A stretch of DNA of 64,000 bases from Areca catechu (lineage: Eukaryota; Streptophyta; Magnoliopsida; Arecales; Arecaceae), in contig CM038047.1 of assembly GCA_021397845.1 (NCBI GenBank), positions 38,809,710 through 38,873,709 on the forward strand, in the 5' to 3' direction. Below are positions 1 through 8,867 of this stretch, one piece after another. Numbering within the stretch: the stretch's first letter is position 1; the number at the start of each line of letters is the position of its first letter. A program made the translations under genes and the position numbers. The notes below the pieces were generated by a model. It saw nothing but the letters and a program-made list of their open reading frames with translations. It made no database searches and had not been told where the DNA came from.

Positions 1-71
1 TATTATGTCATGTTTTTTTTTTATCAACTGAGTGTTAGTTGTATACTAATAATGACTGGTGTAGGTTTTTC

Positions 72-1434
72 ATGGCGCGTGGTAATGGACGTGGACGTGT
101 TAGGAGACCCACAAGATTTGCGGATGGAGCAAATGCTTGGGATCCTATAAAGCAGCACGAGGATACTGGGGTTCTATCTGGTGATGAGGAACATCCACAA
201 GAACCAACGCCCAATCCCATGAACAATGCTGGTGATGAGGAGCATCCACGGGAATCGACGCCAAACCCTTTGGACAACACCCCGGAGACTGGAACTGCAG
301 AAATAGGAACACCGGGAGGATCTGGAGTTCAGCTTGGGGACCAGGTGGGTCTTCTTCAGCTATTGAAATATTTAGTGCAGCAACAAGCTACTGCAAGAGC
401 TGATACACTGAGAATAATAGAAGCTCAACAGCAACAGCAGCAATTCATGCAGCAACTACTATTGCAGCAGCAACAGCCAGAAGTTAGAATCTCACAAGAA
501 TGATCAATTACTTTGATAGATTTCAAGAAATATGCGCCACCAGTAGTCAAGGGAACATCTGATTCCATGGAGGCAGAAGGTTGGCTGAAAGCTGTTGAGA
601 AAGTTTTCCAAGCCTTGCGGTGTCTAGAAGGGGAGAAGGTTACATTCGCTACCTTTTTATTGCAAGATGAGGCAGCTGCTTGGTGGGAGCTGAAGCTTGG
701 GAAGCAAGGACCAAACGATACACCTTTTACCTGGACAGATTTCAAAAAGGTTTTCTATGAGAGATACTTTCCTCAAAATGTTCGGGTATAAAAATTTCGA
801 GAATTTGATCGCTTGGAGCAGGGTAGTTTAACTGTTTCTCAGTATGCTGCAAAGTTTGAAGAATTATCGAGATATGCTCCATCACTGATAATAGATGAAG
901 GGATCCGGGCCAGGAAATTTGAAAATGGACTGAGAGGTCGGATTCAGCATCAGGTGTCTGTCTTCGAGCTTACCACCTATAAGGAAGTGGTCAACAAGGC
1001 ACTGATAGTAGAAAGATGACTGGATGCTGCTCAAGCAGAGAGAGAAAAAGCTTTAAAGAAAATATCCATATCAGAAGGATTTCAGGATCAATCTAATGGA
1101 AACATCAGTGCAAAGACAAGGAAACCTGACACCGCTGCACCAGATGACAAAACTAGACAAAGGGATGATATCCAGTGCTACCGGTGTGGTGGACCGCACC
1201 TTAAGCGAGACTGCACCTGGCCAGGAGAAAAATGTTTCAATTGTGAAAAGGAGGGTCACACTGCAGCTGTGTGTCGTCTTGGTCAAGGGTCACAGTGTCA
1301 AGCTCCTCAGGCATCGCGTGACGGACTTCAACAAGGAGGACAATAGAAGTTAGGTATCCAAGGACGGGTGTACGCACTCACCCAGCAGGATGTCAACGCA
1401 TCAAATTCAGTAGTGACAGGTATGAGTAGGTTAT
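72..1434 (+). pseudogene. Tekay gag pseudogene with zinc knuckles
   Basis: One reading frame from the ATG at 72 encodes the retrotransposon Gag, closely similar to residues of the polyprotein at 12575-17311. Visible are a Q-rich segment, the capsid-like region (EAAAWWELKLG) and two zinc knuckles near 1172-1285 (CYRCGGPHLKRDC, then CFNCEKEGHTAAVC). Gag would package the element RNA into cytoplasmic particles. The frame is broken by in-frame stops at 501-503 (TGA), 789-791 (TAA), 1017-1019 (TGA) and about 1347 (TAG), with no frameshift. Compared with the other copy, most stops are single C-to-T changes, as expected from decay of methylated cytosines. The frame ends at 1434, just after the gag/protease linker. 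It is dead. Confidence 0.9.
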
Positions 1435-1875
1435 AACCATTTGGGATGGTAATACGAGTGATTAAAATCATATTGACATGGTGATTATTAAGATATGACA
1501 AGAATAGTGTTAGACCTTAGATTATGATGATTTAGAACTGTGGTATAAGTGATTTTGATAGATGTGAGTGATATTGGAATTCAAGTCATGATTATTCGAG
1601 ACTGGAAAGTTATGATTTGGAAATCACCTAGTAGTTATTAAGACATAACATGGACTCAGAACTATGACATAAGTGATTAGGATATGGTTTGAATGTCAAA
1701 AATTTGATCTGGATTATAAATGAAAAAGGAAAAAGTTTTGAATAAGACTTGGGAAGTAAATACCTTAAGAGGTGACTAATTGGAAGTTGGAGATCGAATG
1801 ACATGAGGGTTGGTTATTCTTAAGGTTTTAAAAAAAAAAATCTCAATCAAGCTAATTTCGAGGACGAAATTATTT
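1435..1875. other. AT-rich segment in place of pol
   Basis: This stretch is AT-rich, with loosely repeated phrases (for example aagtgatt...gatatg) and no coding potential on either strand. It occupies the position where protease to integrase should be. It may be a 3' untranslated part of the element or filler from a deletion event. Confidence 0.5.
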
Positions 1876-1957
1876 TAACGGAGGAAGAATGTAATACCCG
1901 GGCTTGGGCTGAAGTCAGCAGGCCCAGCCAACTTCAACCCAAACCAGTCAAAGAAAA
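1876..1957 (+). repeat. Polypurine tract and truncated 3' LTR start
   Basis: A purine run (acggaggaagaa) ending at 1889 precedes TGTAATACCCGGGCTTGGG, which matches the start of the LTR of the intact element read on its own strand. The line before it (cgaggacgaaatt) is also shared with that element's 3' end. Only about 68 bases of LTR remain. Confidence 0.7.
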
Positions 1958-1959
1958 AA

Positions 1960-3605
1960 AGAGGGTCGTCGTGCGGGAGCCGAACTCCCGCAAGGTCATC
2001 ATCGGAGAAGAGGATGGAGTTGTTGTCTTTCAGTCGCTTTGAAGCTTCATCTTCATCCCTTCTCCAGTTGGTGGGCCGGTGTATCATCCCTACACCTCCA
2101 TTGGTGGGCCTTTGATTTGGCAATTCGGCTTTTTCGGGAGGTGGCTGGGGAACAGTTGCTTCTGACCGGGGTCCCTGGCGACCGATGTACCGCCCCAGGT
2201 ATCCTCTCTTAATGAGATCCTCAATTACATCCCTCAGTTGGATGTATTCTTCTGTGATCGTGGTCCCGGTGGAACCGGCAGAATTTGTTCCTTGCGGAAG
2301 AGGAGGCCTTCATGGGACGGGGCCATTGGAGATAGTTTTCTTTTTCTATCTTCATGAGGATCTTCTCTCGAGGGAGGTTGAGGGGGGTGTAGGAGTCGAA
2401 TCTTCCTCCCAATGCTCTGGGCTTGGGAGGGTTTCTCCGACGGTCTGCATATCTACCGCCGTTGTTATTGGAAGTTTGGGGGCCTTGCCCCCTGTTATTC
2501 TTCTTCTTTGAAGGAGATTTTCCTTCAATCAAACGTCGATTCGGCGCCTGCTCTTCAGCATCGGCGTATTTCTGATCCCTTGATAGGAGCTCAACGTAGC
2601 TTTTAGGAAACTTCTTATCCAGGAAAAAGTAAGCCTGGAGGTTCGAAGCCCCTTCTTCAGTGCTGACATGGCCACGTGCTCGTTGAGATCAGGGATCTCA
2701 AGCGTGGCTGCATTGAACCTGGAGATGTAATCTCTCAGGCTCTCCCCTTCATTCTGGTGAAGGAGGAAGAGTGTGTCCGTATTCCGAGGAGTCTTGCTGC
2801 ATGTCCTGAAATGCAAGACAAATAATTTTTCTAACTCGGAAAAGGAATCGATGATACCTGGGCACAGGCTCGAGTACCACATCCGAGCGGACTTCTTCAA
2901 GATAGCCGGGAACGCCAAACAGTACATTGCATCCGAAGCTCCTTGGATCATCATATGGGCTTTGAAGCTGCTCAAATGGTCGAGGGGGTAGGAGGTGCCG
3001 TCGTAGGGTTCCATCTGGGGAACCCTGAAGTGCCGAGGAATGTCCTTAGCCATGATGCGGTCGGTGTAGGGTGGGCATAGATCACCCACAATCAAGTCAT
3101 CGGGATCTCTCTGATCCCGCATTCTTTGTTCTCGCGCCCTTGCCATCTCTGATTCGATGGCTCTGAACCTCCCATCATAATCAAGAGTCTGCTTGGGCGC
3201 TCTCTCCACCGGAGTGGAGTCTTCGGAGGAGGAGGAAGTTTGCCTAGGCCTTTTCCCTTTTTGTGGGGAATCGGCAGACCTAGGCAGTCTCGAAGTTCGG
3301 CCTTCGGGAGAGGGCCGAGAACAGGGGGAGGGATGCGCTGAATCCTCCCGTGGTGCTCTCCTTCTTCGGGATCGAGAGCTATGTCTAGAAACAACCGGTG
3401 GGTTTGCCACCGGAAAGGCTCTATCTTGGAACTCTTGAACCATGGCCGTCAGGTTGGCGACCTGGTTCATAAGAGCTTCGAACTGCTGTGCTCCCACAAC
3501 AACCGTAGGAGGTGGAACATCGTTCTCCTCCGGGGGTGCACCCCTCTGAGACGGAGCACGACTCCGGCTTGTAGAAGCATTTTGAGCTTTTTCTCTTGCC
3601 ATCAA
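1960..3605 (-). pseudogene. Tat-lineage gag pseudogene, 3' truncated
   Basis: The first 358 residues (3605 to 2529) are open: a Ser/Arg-rich N-terminus, then the conserved Tat Gag core with RMWYSSLCPG and the segment ending in GLRTSRLTFSW. The frame then shifts to 2532-2221, which holds a zinc-finger-like segment (FCRFHRDHDH) and a basic linker. It shifts again toward 1960, where SDDDLAGVRLPHDD corresponds to the gag/protease boundary of Tat elements. At least two frameshifts and the truncation show that it is dead. Its normal role would be particle formation and RNA packaging. Confidence 0.85.
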
Positions 3606-3685
3606 AAACTTCTTTGTTTCTTCTCCTTGTCTGGGAGAGAGCTTAACAAATATTAATAATAGCCCCCCTACTTAGCGCGCCAATC

Positions 3686-4438
3686 TGTTGGCGTGGAGTC
3701 CCTGGATCGGCAAGTCGGAGCCGCTGTGTCGCAGGACCGCTCCCTGGTTCACCTGCAAAATAGGTCCCTTGCCGGAGTTGTTCCGGCGGAGGACACTCCG
3801 ATGCCTAAGTCAGTGGCGGATTCCAGCCACAGAATGGGGAAGATGTCGAGAGTGGAAGAGGAAAAGAGTTCTTGGAAATTGAAAATGTATGTGTTTGAGA
3901 TTATTCACGCGTACCTCTTGAGCCATCCTTCTTACCCATATTTAAAAGATGGCCTCCGGTCTGTGGCCCGCTCTTTTTCCGGAGATCATGGGAAGACAAT
4001 CTCTCCCATGATTGGCGATCGTGGGTTGTCATGAGCGGTTCCGGCCAAATCGGAGGCGTGGCTGCAGGAATTGCGCTCCATGATCATGGCATGATGAGTG
4101 TCGATTGTAACCGTTGATTACAGTTTCCTTTTTGGAACAGATTATGGTTCAAGCTTCGGGTTTTCCCTTGCGTGGGCCGAAGGCTTGGTATTTCCCCGAG
4201 GCCGGAGATCATGTCTATGGCGGGGACCAAAGTTCGTGTCTTCGGAAGTCGATGAGTAGTTCAGACTTCGGCCAGGGCCGAAGGTGCTACCCGAAGGACT
4301 GGCCTTCGGATGTTGTAGTTCGGTGTGAAGCCTTGAGTTGTTTGCGGTTGGTCTTCGCTTAGTCCGTAGTCCGGAGAACCGGGACTTCGATAAATCGAAT
4401 CGAAGCCTGGTTCGTAGCTGAACCAGGATATTCCAACA
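3686..4438 (-). repeat. Tat-family 5' LTR (753 bp) and primer-binding region
   Basis: On the minus strand the LTR begins TGTTGGAATATCC at 4438 and ends CCACGCCAACA at 3686, giving TG...CA ends. The next bases (GATTGGCGCGCTAAGTAGGG, 3685-3666) are in the usual primer-binding position. The tRNA was not assigned. A TATA-like stretch (complement of atatttaaaa) lies near 3940. No target duplication is visible because the other end is lost. Confidence 0.8.
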
Positions 4439-4851
4439 TTTTGCATCAATTTTTAACATGCTAATGAGAGATTTTGTCTTCCATCTTCTATCATTGGCTC
4501 ATACGCATCACCATCGGAGAGTTCAATGGTGTGAAGATGTACATGGAATTAATGGACTAGCACAATAATTAAGGTCCAGAAACTTGATCGCTCACATGTA
4601 CCGTTGATCCCCACAAACTAAAAATCGTGCAAGCAACCTCGGAGAAACAAAGTTGAAGTTGGTGCTTTTTTTTTTTTTTAATACCAGAAATCTTTTCCCT
4701 TTTTTGTTACGAGATATTCTTTTTTTTGTTAATAGAAATGGTGCGTCAAACGGGTAACAAGTTTCTAATATAATATTTAAGGCATGGAAGGCAAAAAGCT
4801 AGTTAACATGGATGCCCACCAAAATAATACCGGCAAATGTAAATATAATTA
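4439..4851. other. Intergenic region upstream of EXO70
   Basis: AT-rich, no coding frame or recognised repeat apart from short poly-T runs. It separates the Tat LTR from the EXO70 promoter and probably holds its distal regulatory sequence. Confidence 0.5.
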
Positions 4852-4905
4852 TATAAACCGCGAACAATGAGATCTCTCACTCTCTCTCTCTCTCTCCATA
4901 TAAAA
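4852..4905 (+). promoter_or_regulatory. Candidate EXO70 core promoter with CT-rich leader
   Basis: Two TATA-like motifs are present: TATAAAC at 4852-4858 and TATAAAA at 4899-4905, separated by a (CT)n tract at about 4875-4896. The second would give a 5' leader of roughly 200 bases, rich in CT, before the ATG at 5140. CT-rich tracts are common near plant transcription starts. Which TATA is used cannot be decided from sequence. Confidence 0.45.
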
Positions 4906-5139
4906 CCAACGAGATCCTTCTCTCTTTTGGGAGAGCAACGACCGTTTCAATCATCGTTCCTCTGTTTTCGCCAAGCCTCTCTCTTCCTCTCCTTAACACC
5001 TTCCATTCTCCACGTTTTTCTCCTTTATTTTTTCCTTTCTTTCCATCTCTTTCTCTATTCCGACCTCCTTTCTCTCTCTCTCTTCTAAGTTAGTGTCATT
5101 TGAGAGGAAAACGAAACAAAGAAGAAAAAAGTAGAGGAA

Positions 5140-7305
5140 ATGGAGAAGGCCCAATCTCCTCGTCCTCAGAAATCCAACAGCTTCTCCTCCTCGAGAAGGG
5201 AAGGGAAGCTCCGAGAATCCAACAGGAGCCTCTCCTTAGGTGCCATCAACCTAGAAGATGGACGCCATAAGAAGGACGCAGATTACAACAAGGAGGAGTG
5301 GATAGAGGAAGAGAAGGAGAATGCGGGCGAGGAGCGAGAGAAAAAGGAGGAGGAAGCAAGCAAAGCGAACGTCGAAGAGGCCGAACCCAGCTTCACTGCC
5401 ATCTCCGAGGAGATCGATCATTTCCTTGGCATCCTTGCCAGCAGACTCCATGATGTTGAGTTCCAAATCTCCGAGCCGCCTGAGCTCCCCGAATCAAACA
5501 TCGACGAGTTCGTCACCATGTTGGAGAAGGAGATCGCGACGTATGAGTCCGGCGATCAAAAATGGTCTCCTGACCATGACGAGATCGGCCTCCTCGACGC
5601 CTTCAATCGACTCCACAAGCTGACGTCGGCGCTCGCACCATTCTCCTCGAATGCCAACTACAACCATGCCATGGATCGCACCGGCAGTGTCCTCCACCAT
5701 GCCATGTCCTTCCTTGAAGACGAATTCTTTTCGCTCCTCGACGAGAATTCCCGAGCAAAGCAGCAGGATCCGGGCAGCACCAGCTCGAAGACCAAGCGGC
5801 CGCCATCTTTTATTAGTCGACAGCAACAACAGCACGAACAAGACCGGTGCATTCTGCCCTCTGCCGAATCCAGCACCCAGGAAGAGTCCCCAACATATCC
5901 ACCAGATGTCGTGGAGAGACTACGAGGCATCTCCACGGCGATGATCTCCGCCGGGTATGTGACCGAGTGCTGCGAGGTGTTCACCGTGGCTCGGCGCAAC
6001 GCCTTCCATGCAGGCTTGTCCAGTCTCGGATTCGAGAAGATCAGCATCGACGATGTGCAAAAAATGGCTTGGGATTCTCTGGAGGGAGAGATTGCAACGT
6101 GGATCAGGGCCTTCCGGCATTCCATCACCGTCGCATTTCCCGGCGAGCGCGAGCTCTTCGATATAGTTTTCTCCGGCCACCAAGACATGGCCAACGACCT
6201 CTTCAACCACCTCGCCCTGGGTGCCATCTTCGAGCTCCTCAATTTTGCGGAGGCCGTCGCCATGTCGAAGCGCTCCACGGAGAAGCTCTTCAAGATGCTC
6301 GACATATATGAGAGCTCGAGGGACTTGATGCCCACGATCGACGCCATTCTCTCCGTCGAAGCAAATTATGAAGAGGAGTCATCCTCCTCGCCGGCGATGG
6401 ATCTCAAGTCGGAGGTCTCCGCCATCCGTTCTCGTCTTGGGGAGGCGGCGGTGGCAATCTTCTGCGACCTCGAGAACTCGATCAAGACCGACACAGGGAA
6501 GACACCGGTGCCGGGCGGTGCTGTCCACCCTCTCACCCGCTACGTCATGAATTACCTCAAATACGCATGCGCGTACAAGAACACATTAGAGCAGATCTTC
6601 CAAGATTACCAGAGATCTGAGAGGCCGTCATCCTATGACGACGATGCCGACGATGCACCATCGGGCAGCACTAGCAACCACGAGAACCAGACAAACAGCG
6701 ACGATGCAAATGATCAAAAACCATTCGCAGCACAGTTGATGGAGGTGATGGAATTGTTGCACGCGAGTTTGGAGTCTAAATCCAAGCTCTACAAGGATCA
6801 GGCACTGTGCAACATATTCTTGATGAATAATGGAAGGTACATCATGAAGAAGATCAAGGGAGCGGCGGAGATCAATGAGCTGCTCGGCGATGCATGGTGC
6901 CGGAAGAGGTCATCGGATCTGAGGCAGTACCATAAAAACTACCAGCGCGAGACGTGGGCAAAGGTGCTCGCATGTTTCAAGGATGGAGGCCTAAATGTTA
7001 GGGGGAATGTGTCGAAGCCGGTGCTAAAGGAGCGATTCAAGAGCTTCAACGCCATGTTCGACGAAATCCACAAGACGCAGAGCTCATGGGTGGTGAGCGA
7101 CGAGCAGTTGCAGTCGGAGCTGAGGGTGTCCATATCGGCGGTCGTGGTGCCGGCATACCGGTCATTTCTAGGGCGCTATTCGCAGTATCTCGACCCGGGG
7201 CGGCAGACGGAGAAGTACATCAAGTTTGGGGGCGATGACCTCGAGAATTATATTGATGAGCTCTTCGATGGCAATCCTTCCTCCATGGCAAGGAAGAGGA
7301 CATGA
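5140..7305 (+). CDS. EXO70: Exocyst subunit EXO70, probably EXO70C-like
   Basis: A single uninterrupted frame encodes 721 residues, the usual length for a plant EXO70. EXO70 is the exocyst subunit that tethers secretory vesicles to the plasma membrane, normally by binding PI(4,5)P2 through its C-terminal helical bundle. Visible parts are a Ser-rich start, a highly charged segment (about 42-80), an N-terminal helical region (85-200), a Q-rich linker (about 227-233) and the Exo70 C-terminal domain (about 255-710) with HPLTRYVMNYLKYA at 463-476 and YIKFGGDDLENYIDELFD near the end. An acidic loop (497-526) interrupts the domain. The single exon fits the non-A EXO70 classes. The long charged N-terminus and overall pattern recall the EXO70C clade, which in Arabidopsis acts in tip growth of pollen tubes and root hairs. 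That assignment is an inference. The start was chosen as the first ATG, in context gaggaaATGGAG. The gene converges on the NIP gene. Confidence 0.93.
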   Translation: MEKAQSPRPQKSNSFSSSRREGKLRESNRSLSLGAINLEDGRHKKDADYNKEEWIEEEKENAGEEREKKEEEASKANVEEAEPSFTAISEEIDHFLGILASRLHDVEFQISEPPELPESNIDEFVTMLEKEIATYESGDQKWSPDHDEIGLLDAFNRLHKLTSALAPFSSNANYNHAMDRTGSVLHHAMSFLEDEFFSLLDENSRAKQQDPGSTSSKTKRPPSFISRQQQQHEQDRCILPSAESSTQEESPTYPPDVVERLRGISTAMISAGYVTECCEVFTVARRNAFHAGLSSLGFEKISIDDVQKMAWDSLEGEIATWIRAFRHSITVAFPGERELFDIVFSGHQDMANDLFNHLALGAIFELLNFAEAVAMSKRSTEKLFKMLDIYESSRDLMPTIDAILSVEANYEEESSSSPAMDLKSEVSAIRSRLGEAAVAIFCDLENSIKTDTGKTPVPGGAVHPLTRYVMNYLKYACAYKNTLEQIFQDYQRSERPSSYDDDADDAPSGSTSNHENQTNSDDANDQKPFAAQLMEVMELLHASLESKSKLYKDQALCNIFLMNNGRYIMKKIKGAAEINELLGDAWCRKRSSDLRQYHKNYQRETWAKVLACFKDGGLNVRGNVSKPVLKERFKSFNAMFDEIHKTQSSWVVSDEQLQSELRVSISAVVVPAYRSFLGRYSQYLDPGRQTEKYIKFGGDDLENYIDELFDGNPSSMARKRT

Positions 7306-8867
7306 GTGAGTGTGAGAAATAGGGGAGGTCCACGTCTTATATTTATCATCGTTATCATCATCATCGTCTTTTTCTTCTTCTTCTTCTTCTTCTAATTCTT
7401 GCTGTTTTTATTCGTATTAAGAGTCGGAAAAAAAGAGAGGGTGTCACATTCTGTTAAGAGACAGAGATGCATGTAACATCTAAAGGTTTGTATTCGTTCA
7501 TATAAGTTTTTAAACATTCAAAAAATGTCAAATTTTTGGCATGTCTCCGTGCCTATAATTCCTGAAACCATACAGGTTCATGCTGAACCACTATTTGCGT
7601 AAGCTGAATTCTTAGGTAACTGGTCGTCCTAAATGCAGCTAGTGTTAACCGGAGCAAACCTTCAAAAACTGTTATGAGGTTGAAAATTATATTAATTTGT
7701 AGTCCAAAGGTTTTATTTTGCTAGGCCTGGAACATTGACACAAAACCCAGAAACCGACCATTTCTATTTGAGGTGGTACTTAAAATTTTATAATAAGTTT
7801 GGGGCTTACCGAAAAATTTTGATAGTTTGGTTGGGCCATGGCCCAATCCACCCACTAAATGCCTTAAATGAATCAGCAAATTCTAGGCCTGGTCTACTAA
7901 GGCCCATTTGAGAGGCCGATGTACAAATAGCCTCACGCCATGATACATAACTATAGCTTGCTAATTTCCTCCGGTAACAAATGTTTTCCTACCTCGGTTC
8001 GATTAATAGTCCAACCATACATCACAGCCGTTCTTCTATCGTTGTCAGATAAGTGGTTGACATGTACTTTCGTAAAGCACGAGCAGGAGATTAATCATTG
8101 CTAACCTAAAGAAATTAAGCCTGTCAGTGAGTCATATTTTTGGGAAACAATACATTTGGAGAGAGTTTAGGAGACCTCAAACTCAATCAGAATAATAATA
8201 AAGGCATTATTATTATTACTAAGAAAATGGCGCTACCGTTAACAAATATACCAGGGCATCCATTACTTCGACAGATACAAATCTTAGATCAGAGTCACAT
8301 TCTTTAAGTAATAAAATCGAAGCCTTTGTTTTTTTTCTTTTTTTTTTTTGGGATAAGTCAAAACAAAGATAAGAGGTTAAATTTAGTGTAGCTATTAAAT
8401 TTCTATATAATATTCGATACAAAATATTTAGATTTTTATAAATTTTTTTATCTATAAACGAATATATCGGCCTGATATCATTAAAAGCCTTTGTTCGAAC
8501 CCCCACTGCAATAACAAAGGAGAAAGTACAGCCAGGAAAAAGAAAAAGAAGCTCCCACTCCCAACACAAAGCATATATACATAACCAGCAATAATATATT
8601 CTCCAACAGCAGTCAACTCTCGAATTTTTCATTGCCTTCATACTGCATGGGGCCCCCTCCAATGTGTGAACTTTTTTAATCACTTTTTTTTTTTTTTGCT
8701 TGTGATAAACTACAGATATATGGACCTTAATGTCCCGACGCAACCACCATGTTGCTTCCATTACGATTACTTTTGTTCGGAAACATGCAGTTAGGTACGC
8801 TACTGTTTATCGGACAAAGCCAATGTCATCTTCTTTTTTGGACAAGAGCGATCGATCACTTCTCATC
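7306..8867. other. Intergenic region between two convergent genes
   Basis: Contains the 3' untranslated part of EXO70, including an (ATC)n/(TTC)n microsatellite at about 7338-7395, and the 3' end of the NIP transcript on the other strand. The long minus frame at 8219-8761 is low-complexity and has no recognisable protein. No further gene is seen. Confidence 0.6.

Larger units (their letters stand above)
1..1957 (+). mobile_element. Tekay-type Ty3/gypsy remnant (gag + start of 3' LTR, pol deleted)
   Basis: The left end of the window lies inside a gypsy element of the same family as the full-length copy at 10557-19557. The leader just before gag and the whole gag match that copy. The pol region is missing: after the gag/protease boundary near 1434 there is about 440 bases of AT-rich sequence, then the element's 3' end with a polypurine-like tract and the first 68 bases of an LTR. 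The LTR stops abruptly near 1957, where a second element (Tat type, opposite strand) begins. The 5' LTR is outside the window. Orientation is plus. Confidence 0.85.
1958..4438 (-). mobile_element. Tat-type Ty3/gypsy remnant (5' LTR + gag)
   Basis: Read on the minus strand this is a 5' LTR (4438-3686), a primer-binding region (3685-3662) and a gag gene running to about 1960, where it is cut off by fusion with the Tekay remnant. Pol and the 3' LTR are missing. The Gag type (HFRVPQMEPYDGTSYPLDHL, MMIQGASDAMYCLAF) is that of the Tat/Ogre group of plant Ty3/gypsy elements. Two further relics of the same LTR family are at 23844-24695 and 36065-36969. Confidence 0.85.

Noticed and set aside
5321..6550. 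Alternative frames of up to 229 residues within EXO70
   Set aside because: Shadows of the 721-residue EXO70 frame caused by its GC-rich third positions.
8219..8761. Minus frame of 180 residues
   Set aside because: Low-complexity Lys/Leu-rich translation without a domain, in the intergenic space between convergent genes.
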